Assembly: GCF_036227225.1 (NCBI RefSeq)
Contig: NZ_CP109444.1
Location: 9,715,501-9,779,500, forward strand
From: Streptomyces sp. NBC_01478
GTDB lineage: Bacteria > Actinomycetota > Actinomycetes > Streptomycetales > Streptomycetaceae
Reading direction: 5' to 3'
Length of the DNA: 64,000 bases
The position numbers and the translations under genes were made by a program. The notes under the pieces were generated by a model that made no database searches, was not told where the DNA came from, and saw nothing but the letters and a program-made list of their open reading frames with translations. Shown here piece after piece: positions 1 to 7,595 of this stretch (within the stretch, counting starts at the first letter, position 1; each line of letters starts with the position of its first letter).

Positions 1-208
1 CGAGCACGGCGAGCAGCCGATCGGGCGCGGACCGCGTGGCGGGCGCCGGACGGGCCGTGGTCGTGGACCGATCGGTGGTCGTGGACCGATCGGTGGTCGC
101 GGACCGGGTGGTCGACGCGGACCGGGTGGTCGTCACGGACCCCGTACTGGTCACGGACCCTGTATTGGTCAGGGACTCCGTATTCGTCACGGACCGGGTG
201 GTCGTCAT
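1..208 (-). CDS. 5' end of probable IclR-family regulator (partial)
   Basis: This is a minus-strand reading frame that starts at an ATG at 206-208, preceded by a GGAGG about 9 nt upstream, and runs off the window. Residues 2-61 are ten consecutive hexapeptides of the type TTTRSV, rich in Thr, Ser and Arg. The chain then continues APDRLLAVL, which resembles the start of the winged-helix domain in actinobacterial IclR regulators; that family call is an inference from nine residues. The repeat tract would be a disordered N-terminal tail. The C-terminal effector domain lies outside the window, so the ligand cannot be guessed. Confidence 0.55.
   Translation of the reverse strand, partial: MTTTRSVTNTESLTNTGSVTSTGSVTTTRSASTTRSATTDRSTTTDRSTTTARPAPATRSAPDRLLAVL
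26..205. repeat. 18-bp tandem array, 10 units, inside coding sequence
   Basis: Ten in-phase 18-bp units fill codons 2-61 of the partial minus-strand gene. The peptide units are TTTRSV, TNTESL, TNTGSV, TSTGSV, TTTRSA, STTRSA, TTDRST, TTDRST, TTARPA and PATRSA. Two neighbouring units are identical at DNA level, which suggests recent duplication. On the plus strand the unit reads roughly GTGGTCGTGGACCGATCG. Confidence 0.85.
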
Positions 209-228
209 GGCCGGGCCTCCGTCCGGTG

Positions 229-774
229 TCAGGTCAGTCCGTCCTCGGCGACCCGTTGCAGCAGCGCGTGCAGGGTCTCCCGCTCGGTCGCGTCGAGCGG
301 GCCCAGCAGTTCGTTCGTGACGCGCAGGCCCGCCTCGTCGGTGTCGCGCAGGAAACCGCGGCCGTCCGCCGTCAGGACCACGATGCGGCTGCGCCGGTCG
401 TCGGGGGAAGGGCGGCGCTCGGCGAATCCCACCTTCTCCAGGTCGTCGACCAGACCGACGATCGCGCTCGGGTCGTAGCCGAGGCTGGTGCTCAGCTCGC
501 GCTGGAGGGCGCCCTCGGACGTGGCCAGGAAGCGGAGCAGCGCGTAGTGGCGCAGGCGCAGGCCCGACTCCTGGAGGAACGTGTTGAAGAGCTGACCGGA
601 ACGCAGCCCCAGCCGGTACATGAGGTAGCCCGTGTCCGCGTGCAGCCCGCGCATCCACGGCTCGTGCGCGTCGATCGGAGGGTTCGCGGCGTGCGGCTGA
701 CGGGCGATGGCGGGCTCCCTGGGTCGAGGCCCCGGGCGGGGCGTGCGGTGGTTCGGGGCCAGTGTGACGCACAT
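229..774 (-). CDS. MarR-family transcriptional regulator
   Basis: The gene encodes a winged-helix DNA-binding protein of about 181 aa. It has the MarR layout: an N-terminal dimerisation helix (GYLMYRLGLRSGQLF), a recognition region (LSTSLGYDPSAIVGLVDDLE) and a DDRRSRIVVLT wing. Members of this family usually repress a neighbouring operon and release DNA on binding a small, often aromatic or acyl-CoA, ligand. It is transcribed away from the SDR/CoA-ligase operon, and a long palindrome lies between the two. The start is uncertain: ATG 774 gives an Arg/Pro-rich tail, while ATG 654 gives a more typical 141-aa MarR protein. Confidence 0.85.
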   Translation of the reverse strand: MCVTLAPNHRTPRPGPRPREPAIARQPHAANPPIDAHEPWMRGLHADTGYLMYRLGLRSGQLFNTFLQESGLRLRHYALLRFLATSEGALQRELSTSLGYDPSAIVGLVDDLEKVGFAERRPSPDDRRSRIVVLTADGRGFLRDTDEAGLRVTNELLGPLDATERETLHALLQRVAEDGLT

Positions 775-785
775 GGTCCATCGGC

Positions 786-811
786 AACAACTATTGACGT
801 CAACAATTATT
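786..811. promoter_or_regulatory. MarR operator and promoter of the SDR operon
   Basis: A 26-bp imperfect palindrome is centred on the perfect core TTGACGTCAA; 20 of 26 positions are symmetric. It lies in an AT-rich island between the divergent MarR and SDR genes. On the plus strand the core supplies a -35 (TTGACG, 794-799), followed 17 nt later by TAGCTT (817-822), so a bound repressor would block the operon promoter. Assignment to the MarR protein is inferred from position. Confidence 0.65.
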
Positions 812-932
812 GCTCTTAGCTTCGATCTCGAAGCCGCACCGGTGCCGTTCGCAGTCTTCGCAGTCCTCGTGGACTTCGCGGTCACGGTCCCGGTGTGTCG
901 TACCGCAGCCTCGTCTTGTGAAGGGACCGCTC

Positions 933-1850
933 GTGCCCAGCATCGATCTGACCGGCAAGGTCGCCGTCGTCACCGGCAGCGGCCGGGGCCTCGGCCTCGC
1001 CTACGCGCACGCCCTGGCCGCCCACGGCGCGTCCGTGGTCGTCAACGACATCGACGACGCGGTGGCCGAGCAGGCCGTGAAGGCCATCACCGAGGCGGGC
1101 GGCACCGCCGTCGCCGAGGTGGTCCCGGTCGGTACGACCGAGGCCGCCGAGCGGCTGGTGAACCGGGCCGTCGAGGAGTTCGGACGGCTCGACATCCTGG
1201 TCACCAACGCCGGCATCCTGCGCGACAAGGTGCTGTGGAAGATGACCGACGAGGACTTCGACGCGGTGATCACCACCCACCTCAGGGGCACCTTCACCTG
1301 CGCCCGCGCCGCCGCCGTACGGATGCGCGAGCAGGGCGAGGGCGGCAGCCTGATCCTGGTCGGCTCGCCGGCCGGCCAGCGCGGCAACTTCGGCCAGACG
1401 AACTACTCGGCGGCGAAGGCGGGGATCGCGGCCTTCGCCCGTACCTGGTCGATGGAACTGGGCCGCGCCGGCATCACCGTCAACGCGATCGTCCCGGTCG
1501 CCGCGACCGCGATGACCGAGACGATCCCCGCGTTCGCCCCGTACATCGAGGCCATGCGGAGCGGCGACCCGTTGCCCGACTTCCTCCGCAAGGGCGAGGG
1601 CTTCGGCACCCCCGAGGACTGCGCCGCCCTCGTCCCCTTCCTCGCCTCCGGGGCCGCGCGCTCCATCACCGGCCAGGCCATCGGCATCGGCGGCGACAAG
1701 GTGGCACTCTGGTCCCACCCGCAGGAGATCAGCGCCGCCTACGCCGACGGCGGCTGGACCCCCGACACCCTGGCCGACGCGTTCCCCACCTCGGTCGGCG
1801 CCGAACTCCAGTCGGTCGGCATCCCCGCACCGAAGCTGCCGGAGGCGTGA
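933..1850 (+). CDS. SDR-family NAD(P)-dependent oxidoreductase
   Basis: This is a 305-aa cytosolic short-chain dehydrogenase, probably a 3-hydroxyacyl or 3-oxoacyl reductase. The nucleotide-binding loop TGSGRGLG is at residues 14-21 and NAG at 92-94. The catalytic Ser145, Tyr158 and Lys162 sit in GS..YSAAK. The C-terminal 60 residues are longer than in a minimal SDR and recall the reductase half of multifunctional beta-oxidation enzymes. The GTG at 933 is chosen because AAGGGA lies 7 nt upstream and the chain starts directly with the Rossmann fold. Its stop overlaps the next ATG (TGATG), which implies translational coupling. Confidence 0.88.
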   Translation: MPSIDLTGKVAVVTGSGRGLGLAYAHALAAHGASVVVNDIDDAVAEQAVKAITEAGGTAVAEVVPVGTTEAAERLVNRAVEEFGRLDILVTNAGILRDKVLWKMTDEDFDAVITTHLRGTFTCARAAAVRMREQGEGGSLILVGSPAGQRGNFGQTNYSAAKAGIAAFARTWSMELGRAGITVNAIVPVAATAMTETIPAFAPYIEAMRSGDPLPDFLRKGEGFGTPEDCAALVPFLASGAARSITGQAIGIGGDKVALWSHPQEISAAYADGGWTPDTLADAFPTSVGAELQSVGIPAPKLPEA

Positions 1851-2719
1851 TGGACCTGAGTGACCTCGTCGCGATCGACGTCCACACCCACGCGGAGGTG
1901 TCCTCCAAGGGCCACTCCTCCCTGGACGACGACCTCCACGACGCCTCCTCGGCCTACTTCAAGGTCGAGGGCAAGCGGAAACCGACCCTGGAGGAGACCG
2001 CCGCGTACTACCGCGAACGGAAGATGGCCGCCGTCATCTTCACGGTCGACGCCGAGTCCGCGACCGGCACCGAACCCGTCCCGAACGAGGAGGTCGCCGA
2101 GGCCGCCGGCGCCAACGCGGACGTGCTCATCCCCTTCGCGTCCATCGACCCGTTCCGGGGCCGAGCGGGCGTGAAGCAGGCCCGGCGGCTGGTCGAGGAG
2201 TACGGGGTCAAGGGCTTCAAGTTCCACCCCAACATCCAGGGCTTCTTCCCCAACGACCGGGCCGTGGCCTACGACCTGTACGAGGTCATCGAGGAGACGG
2301 GCACCATCGCCCTCTTCCACACGGGCCAGACCGGTATCGGCGCGGGAGTGCCGGGCGGGGGCGGCATCCGCCTCAAGTACTCCAACCCCCTGCACGTGGA
2401 CGACGTCGCCGCCGACTTTCCCCACCTCAAGATCATCCTGGCGCACCCGTCCTTCCCCTGGCAGGACGAGGCCCTCGCCGTCGCCACGCACAAACCGGGC
2501 GTCCACATCGACCTGTCCGGCTGGTCGCCGAAGTACTTCCCGCCGCAACTGGTGCAGTACGCCAACACCCTCCTCAAGGACAAGGTCCTCTTCGGCTCCG
2601 ACTACCCCGTCCTCACCCCGGACCGCTGGCTCGCCGACTTCGAGAAACTGCCGATCAAGGACGAGGTCAAGCCGAAGATCCTCAAGGAGAACGCCGCCCG
2701 CCTCCTCGGACTGACGTAA
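1850..2719 (+). CDS. Amidohydrolase-2 family metal-dependent hydrolase/decarboxylase
   Basis: A 289-aa TIM-barrel protein of the amidohydrolase-related family that includes ACMSD, gamma-resorcylate decarboxylase and 4-oxalomesaconate hydratase. Visible metal ligands are His12 and His14 (VHTH), His157 (FHTG), His199 (LAHP) and Asp251 (GSDYP). It has no signal peptide. It overlaps the SDR gene by one base and lies just ahead of the CoA ligase, so it probably acts on a carboxylated or cyclic intermediate feeding CoA-dependent degradation. Sequence alone does not separate hydrolase from decarboxylase. Confidence 0.8.
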   Translation: MDLSDLVAIDVHTHAEVSSKGHSSLDDDLHDASSAYFKVEGKRKPTLEETAAYYRERKMAAVIFTVDAESATGTEPVPNEEVAEAAGANADVLIPFASIDPFRGRAGVKQARRLVEEYGVKGFKFHPNIQGFFPNDRAVAYDLYEVIEETGTIALFHTGQTGIGAGVPGGGGIRLKYSNPLHVDDVAADFPHLKIILAHPSFPWQDEALAVATHKPGVHIDLSGWSPKYFPPQLVQYANTLLKDKVLFGSDYPVLTPDRWLADFEKLPIKDEVKPKILKENAARLLGLT

Positions 2720-2729
2720 GGGGCCCCGG

Positions 2730-4463
2730 ATGCGCAACGAGGGACTGGGCTCCTGGCCCGCACGCCGAGCCCGCAAGACCCCACACCGCACGGCTTTGGT
2801 CTACGGCGGATCGTCTGCGGTCGGCGGTGGATCGTCGACGGTTGCCGGTGGTTCGTCGGCCGGTCACGGTACTTCGTCGACAGTCGCCGGTGGTTCGTCG
2901 ACGGACCGCGGTAGTTCGCCGACGGGCGGCAGCGGACCGTCGACGGGCAGCGGCGGTTTGTCGACAGACGACAGCGGACGGTTGGCGGAGCGCGGTATTT
3001 CGTCGACGGAAGTCAGTAGTTCGTCGACAGCCCACACCGGTTCGTCGATGGACTACGGCACCTTGCACACACGCACCACTCGCCTCGCCCACGCCCTACG
3101 CGCCCGTGGCCTCCGCCGCGGCGACCGCATCGCCTACCTCGGCCCCAACCACCCCTCCTACCTGGAGACCCTGTTCGCGGCCGGCATCCTCGGCGCGGTC
3201 TTCGTCCCCCTCAACACCCGCCTCGTCGGCCCCGAGATCGCCCACCAACTCACCGACTCCGGCGCCAGGATCCTCGTCTACGGCCCGACGCACGCCGGTC
3301 TCGTCGCCGGACTGCCGGGCAGCACCGACGTACGGGTCTACATCGAAGTCGGCCCGGAATACGAGGAGTTGATCGACGCCGCCGCCACCGAGCCGATCGA
3401 CGAGCCCGTGACGGCCGACGACACCTGCATCATCATGTACACCTCGGGCACGACCGGCCGCCCCAAGGGCGCCATGCTCACCCACGGCAACCTGGCCTGG
3501 AACGCGATCAACGTCCTCGTCGACACCGATCTGATCGCCGACGAACGGGCCCTGGTCTCCGCCCCGTTGTTCCACACGGCCGGCCTGAACATGCTCACCC
3601 TGCCGGTCCTGCTCAAGGGCGGCACCTGCGTCCTGGTCGAGGCCTTCGACCCGGCGGCCACCTTCGACCTCATCGAACGGCACCGGATCACCTTCATGTT
3701 CGGGGTCCCGACGATGTTCGACCAACTGGCCCGGCACCCCCGCTGGCCCGACGCCGACCTGTCCTCGCTGCGCATCCTCACCTGTGGCGGCTCCCCGGTC
3801 CCGTCCCCGCTGATCGCCGCGTACCAGAAGCGCGGGCTGACCTTCCTCCAGGGCTACGGCATGACGGAGGCATCGCCCGGAACCCTGTTCCTGGACGCCG
3901 AACACGCGGTGAGCAAGGCGGGCTCGGCGGGCGTCCCGCACTTCTTCAGCGACGTACGGGTCGTACGGCCGGACCTCACCCCCGCCGACGTCGGCGAGAC
4001 CGGCGAGGTCGTGGTGCGTGGGCCCCATGTCATGCCCGGTTATTGGGGGTTGCCCGAGGAGACGGCCGCGGTCTTCGCCGACGGCTGGTTCCGCAGCGGG
4101 GACGCGGCACGGACCGACGAGGACGGGTACGTGTACATCGTCGACCGTATGAAGGACATGATCATCTCCGGTGGGGAGAACATCTATCCCGCCGAGATCG
4201 AGGACCTGCTCCTCGCCCATCCCGACATCGTCGAGTGCGCGGTCATCGGTGTCCCGGACGACAAGTGGGGCGAGGTGCCGCGCGCGGTCGTCGTGCCCCG
4301 CGAGGGTGCCACGCCGGACCCCGACGAGGTGCTCGCGTCGCTGGCCGGCCGGCTCGCCAAGTACAAGATCCCCAAGTCGATGGTGGTCGCGGACGAACTC
4401 CCGCGCACGGCCTCCGGCAAGCTCCTCAAGTCCCGGGTGCGCAAGCGCTTCGGCAACCAGTAG
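2730..4463 (+). CDS. Acyl-CoA synthetase (AMP-forming) with internal heptapeptide array
   Basis: A 577-aa ANL-superfamily ligase that adenylates a carboxylate and transfers it to CoA. The P-loop YTSGTTGRPKG starts near residue 237, GYGMTE is near 375, the hinge region GDAAR near 456, and the catalytic Lys of ASGK near 562. The frame begins as usual (LGSWPARRARKTPHRTALVYG). Between the early beta strand and the helix beginning TLHTRTTRLAHALR, where relatives have only a few residues, there are 12 Gly/Ser/Thr heptads (residues 25-108). The start ATG has AAGGGG 5 nt upstream. The gene lies 10 nt after the amidohydrolase gene in the same operon. The array may form a flexible surface loop. Confidence 0.9.
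   Translation: MRNEGLGSWPARRARKTPHRTALVYGGSSAVGGGSSTVAGGSSAGHGTSSTVAGGSSTDRGSSPTGGSGPSTGSGGLSTDDSGRLAERGISSTEVSSSSTAHTGSSMDYGTLHTRTTRLAHALRARGLRRGDRIAYLGPNHPSYLETLFAAGILGAVFVPLNTRLVGPEIAHQLTDSGARILVYGPTHAGLVAGLPGSTDVRVYIEVGPEYEELIDAAATEPIDEPVTADDTCIIMYTSGTTGRPKGAMLTHGNLAWNAINVLVDTDLIADERALVSAPLFHTAGLNMLTLPVLLKGGTCVLVEAFDPAATFDLIERHRITFMFGVPTMFDQLARHPRWPDADLSSLRILTCGGSPVPSPLIAAYQKRGLTFLQGYGMTEASPGTLFLDAEHAVSKAGSAGVPHFFSDVRVVRPDLTPADVGETGEVVVRGPHVMPGYWGLPEETAAVFADGWFRSGDAARTDEDGYVYIVDRMKDMIISGGENIYPAEIEDLLLAHPDIVECAVIGVPDDKWGEVPRAVVVPREGATPDPDEVLASLAGRLAKYKIPKSMVVADELPRTASGKLLKSRVRKRFGNQ
2802..3053. repeat. 21-bp tandem array, 12 units, inside acyl-CoA synthetase
   Basis: Twelve contiguous 21-bp units (252 bp exactly) encode heptads such as GGGSSTV, AGGSSAG, HGTSSTV, AGGSSTD, SGGLSTD and HTGSSMD. 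The DNA core TCGTCGAC recurs in most units. The units differ mainly at positions 1, 6 and 7 of the heptad while the central Ser-Ser is kept. The array ends cleanly where conserved ligase sequence resumes. Confidence 0.92.
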
Positions 4464-4508
4464 ACAGCCACTGGGCGACCAGTAACTCCCGTTAGGAACA
4501 GGCTACTT

Positions 4509-4970
4509 ATGACCACCACCATCACCGTCAACGGCCTCGACGAACTCAAGAAGCTCGCCGGCAGCGACCTCGGCACCAGCGAGTGGATCGAGGTCACCCA
4601 GGAACGCGTCAACACCTTCGCCGACGCGACGGGCGACCACCAGTGGATCCACGTCGACCCGGAGAAGGCCGCGGCGGGCCCCTTCGGCGCGCCCATCGCA
4701 CACGGCTATCTGACGCTCTCCCTCTTCATCCCGCTCTTCACCGAGCTGCTGGACGTCGAGGGCGTGTCCACGAAGGTCAACTACGGCCTGAACAAGGTGC
4801 GTTTCCCCGCACCGGTCAAGGTGGGGTCGCGGATCCGGCTCGTCGCCAAGCTCGCCTCGGTAGAGGACGTACCGGGCGGGGTGCAGGTCGCCGTCGACGG
4901 GACGATAGAGATCGACGGCGGGCCGAAGCCCGCCGCCGTCCTGCAGAGCCTCTCGCGGTTCTACGCCTGA
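4509..4970 (+). CDS. MaoC-family (R)-specific enoyl-CoA hydratase
   Basis: A 153-aa hot-dog-fold hydratase. The signature is FADATGDHQWIHVDPEKA near residues 37-55, with the catalytic Asp and His of the MaoC/PhaJ family, followed by APIAHGYLTLSL. It would hydrate a trans-2-enoyl-CoA. Together with the SDR and CoA ligase of the same operon this gives activation, hydration and hydroxyacyl oxidation, a partial beta-oxidation set without dehydrogenase or thiolase. The ATG is preceded by AGGAACAGG. Confidence 0.9.
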   Translation: MTTTITVNGLDELKKLAGSDLGTSEWIEVTQERVNTFADATGDHQWIHVDPEKAAAGPFGAPIAHGYLTLSLFIPLFTELLDVEGVSTKVNYGLNKVRFPAPVKVGSRIRLVAKLASVEDVPGGVQVAVDGTIEIDGGPKPAAVLQSLSRFYA

Positions 4971-4982
4971 GCGACCCTCAGG
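4966..4982 (+). terminator. Weak hairpin after MaoC gene
   Basis: The stem CCTGAG/CTCAGG with a 5-nt loop overlaps the MaoC stop codon. It is short and has no T-tract, so it is only a candidate end for the operon. Confidence 0.3.
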
Positions 4983-4995
4983 GCTTCTGCTGACT

Positions 4996-5051
4996 GTCTA
5001 CAGTCGCCCGTGTACTGCCGCCCGCCTACCGCTGTCTGTCTACTGCTGCTT
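4996..5051. repeat. 14-bp degenerate tandem array, 4 units
   Basis: Four successive 14-bp units read GTCTACAGTCGCCC, GTGTACTGCCGCCC, GCCTACCGCTGTCT and GTCTACTGCTGCTT. They span the convergent intergenic space and the last codons of the secreted-protein gene. Confidence 0.6.
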
Positions 5052-5879
5052 GTACGAGTAGACGCTGGTCGACACCACACACACGCCCGGCTGCACGACC
5101 TCGGCACGCAACGTCCCGCTGTTCACGTCGTAGTCGATGCCCTCGGCCTCGAACGTGCCCGTGCAGATACTGCGCGCCGGCAGCGCGAACAGGCTCGTCA
5201 CCGTGCCGGTGACCGGCTGCCCGTCCAGCTTGTGCGGCAGGTCGACCTGGAGCAGCGGGCGGATCTCGGGGAACTTGGTCCCCGACGCGTCGTCCGAGAC
5301 ACACACCAGGCGGGTGTCCGTCACGAAGTCGCAGCCCTGGATGTCGTTCACCGTCTTGTCCAGGGTGATCTGCCCGGCCTGCGGCAGCGCCCCGCCCGTC
5401 GCCGGAGTGGACGGGTTGAGCAGGGGAGTGGGGAAGACCTGGAGTCTGGACTGGTCGCCCCACTCGCCCGACACCATCCACTGCGTGTCCGGCGAGATCG
5501 CGTCGAACGAGTTGTTGATCTTCTCGCCCGAGTCCAGCGTGTGGACGTACGAGTAGCGCGTCCCGGACGGCGTGGTGACCGCGTACATCTTGGACGTGGC
5601 CGTGTCGGCGCCCTGGTAGGCGTCGAAGACGTAGCCGTTCGCGATGTCCGGGTCGCCGATGTGGTTCCAGCCCTGGATGCGCAGATCCACCGGAATGGAC
5701 GCCGGCCCGCGGTACAGCAGCGAGCCGTCCGCCTGGCTGGCGACACCCTCGCCGCCGCCGAGACTGCCGGTGTAGGCCGTGCCGGTCTCCACCCAGGTGG
5801 TCGCGGCGGCCGAGGAGGTGCTCACGCCGAGCGTGAGAGCACCCAATAAGGCGGCGAGGACAGTGAGTTGACGCTTCAT
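5040..5879 (-). CDS. Secreted protein of unknown function
   Basis: A 279-aa protein with a Sec signal peptide (MKRQ, a Leu/Ala-rich stretch, then STSSAAA near residue 25). The mature chain has no motif recognised here. It has a run of Asp-rich, beta-strand-like segments and four cysteines in the C-terminal half that could form disulfides. The pattern resembles a beta-propeller or lectin-like surface protein, but this is only an impression. Its ATG overlaps the stop of the PHP protein (TGATG), so it is the last gene of the leftward glycan operon. Confidence 0.75.
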   Translation of the reverse strand: MKRQLTVLAALLGALTLGVSTSSAAATTWVETGTAYTGSLGGGEGVASQADGSLLYRGPASIPVDLRIQGWNHIGDPDIANGYVFDAYQGADTATSKMYAVTTPSGTRYSYVHTLDSGEKINNSFDAISPDTQWMVSGEWGDQSRLQVFPTPLLNPSTPATGGALPQAGQITLDKTVNDIQGCDFVTDTRLVCVSDDASGTKFPEIRPLLQVDLPHKLDGQPVTGTVTSLFALPARSICTGTFEAEGIDYDVNSGTLRAEVVQPGVCVVSTSVYSYKQQ

Positions 5880-7552
5880 CAGTTACCTGCCAGGTCGACG
5901 AAGATGGGGTTGGAATAGAACCATGTGTCGGCCCACGGGTCACCGTTTCCGGGCTCGTGGGGGATCGGGCCGTGCGGATCGACGGAGGCGCCGAGGTAGC
6001 CCGCGCCGTGCCGCTCGCCGTCGCTGCCGCGCAGCCGCAGGTAGAAGGACTCGTCCCCGGCGGTCACCGGGACGCGCAGCGTGTACGTCCCCTTGCGGCC
6101 GCTCACGTCCGCCGTCCGCACGACCTTCGTGTCCGGCGCCCGCCACGCGTCCCGGTCGGACACCGCACCGCGCACCGCACCCCGGATCACGTCCACATGC
6201 GCCAACTCGGGCAGAATTCCCTGGGCGTTGGGCCGCGAGGCGGTCGTCACGGTGATGTTCAGCGTGAGCCTGTCGCCCTTGCGGACCCGCAGCCGGCCGC
6301 CCAGCGTGACGCCCTGGCCGTGGTCGCAGTCCCGCTTCAGACGGACGTCGAGCCCGTCCAGCAGATGCCCGTGGTCGACCCAGACCCGGCCCGCGCGCAT
6401 CCCCGCCATCACCGCGCCGTAGCCGTAGCGGGTCACGCCGACGTGCGTGCGGCTGAACTCGCCGGGCCAGAAGTCGCTGCCGGGCTGCGGGGTGCCGGTC
6501 TGCACCGGGTCGGGCAGCTTGCCGGTGTTGTCGAAGTTCTGCCCCTCGGGCCAGGCACCGTTGGCCCAAGTGTCGTAGACCGTACGGTGGTTGTCGGAGT
6601 TGGTGGTGATCGAGAACAGCCGGCCCTCGGCCAGCATCGAGTCCCACAGCCCGCCGACGGTCGCCGTCGCCCAGTCGAAACCGCCGTACGTCACATACGC
6701 TTCCGCCGGATAGCCCGCCCAGGACTGCGCCGACGGCTTGTTCTCGTACTCGCCCCGGATCGACGTCGCACCACGCCAGCCGGGGAGCGCCGCGCCCTGC
6801 GCGCCGGGTGCGCCCTCCATGCCGATCATGATCTCGGGGGCCGCGTCCCGCCAGGCGCGCATCTCGTGCGGGGAGTCGATGCCCAGGCGCAGCGGGTGGT
6901 TGGCGAGCACGAGGACGTCGTCCACGTAGCCCGAACGGCGCTGCTCCGCCAGCCACTTGATGGCCTTCACGGCATGGGCCTCGTTGCGTGGGGTGTCCGT
7001 GGCGCCGGCCGAGCCCTCGGTGTAGCCCAGCAGCTTGCCGTCGTAGGCGAGTTCGAACTGCGTGAGCAGATCCACCTCGTGCCGGCCGGGCGTGGCGAAC
7101 ACCGTGCAGTGCTCGGCGGCCGGGATGTACCACTCCAGGCCCTGGAAGATGAGCTGGCGGGGGTTCTCGGCGCGTGCCTTGAGGATCTCGGCGTGCTCCA
7201 ACTGGGCGCCGTAGGAGGCGTGTCCGAAGTTGGAGTGCTCGTTGAACACCATCCAGTCGAGGCCGTACTTCGCGGCGGCCTTCGCCTGCTGGGAGAACGT
7301 GTACTTGGCGTCGTGGCTGTACACGGAGTGCACGTGGTGGTCGCCGACTAGGTAGGCGAGGTGCGGATCGTTGCCGCCGTAGCCCCGGCCCGCCGCCGAG
7401 GCGGACGTGGCGAGCGGTCCCGCGCCGAGGGTGAACGCGGCGCCGAACAGGCCCGCGCGGCGCAGGAGTTGGCGTCGGGAGACACCTTGCGCGTCGAGGG
7501 CGGCGGGGGAGACGGACGGGTCGGCCCAGGTGGGCAGTTGCTGCTCGGTCAT
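5879..7552 (-). CDS. Tat-exported PHP-domain phosphoesterase
   Basis: A 557-aa protein with a twin-arginine signal (SRRQLLRR, residues 25-32, then a hydrophobic core and an Ala-rich cleavage region near 53). A PHP metal-binding domain follows: H72-H73-V-H75 in DHHVHSVYSH, FNEHSN, ANHPLRLG and NSDNHR. PHP domains hydrolyse phosphate esters using bound Zn, Mn or Fe; Tat export suits a cofactor loaded in the cytoplasm. The last 150 residues look like a beta-sandwich. It lies 43 nt after the metallophosphoesterase gene, so two exported phosphoesterases are co-transcribed. Confidence 0.85.
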   Translation of the reverse strand: MTEQQLPTWADPSVSPAALDAQGVSRRQLLRRAGLFGAAFTLGAGPLATSASAAGRGYGGNDPHLAYLVGDHHVHSVYSHDAKYTFSQQAKAAAKYGLDWMVFNEHSNFGHASYGAQLEHAEILKARAENPRQLIFQGLEWYIPAAEHCTVFATPGRHEVDLLTQFELAYDGKLLGYTEGSAGATDTPRNEAHAVKAIKWLAEQRRSGYVDDVLVLANHPLRLGIDSPHEMRAWRDAAPEIMIGMEGAPGAQGAALPGWRGATSIRGEYENKPSAQSWAGYPAEAYVTYGGFDWATATVGGLWDSMLAEGRLFSITTNSDNHRTVYDTWANGAWPEGQNFDNTGKLPDPVQTGTPQPGSDFWPGEFSRTHVGVTRYGYGAVMAGMRAGRVWVDHGHLLDGLDVRLKRDCDHGQGVTLGGRLRVRKGDRLTLNITVTTASRPNAQGILPELAHVDVIRGAVRGAVSDRDAWRAPDTKVVRTADVSGRKGTYTLRVPVTAGDESFYLRLRGSDGERHGAGYLGASVDPHGPIPHEPGNGDPWADTWFYSNPIFVDLAGN

Positions 7553-7595
7553 GATCTTCGGGAGTCCTCTGGAGGGCAGTCAGCGGTTCATGAAC

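Noticed and set aside
26..205. CRISPR array at the left end
   Set aside because: Units are contiguous with no unique spacers, sit in a reading frame, and no cas gene is present.
2827..3372. Alternative plus-strand frame through the 21-bp array (Arg/Val-rich)
   Set aside because: It has no start context and leaves the conserved ligase frame; the period of 21 is divisible by three, so every frame stays open through the array.
4966..4982. Confident terminator after the MaoC gene
   Set aside because: The 6-bp stem overlaps the stop codon and is weaker than the other hairpins, so it is kept only as a low-confidence candidate.
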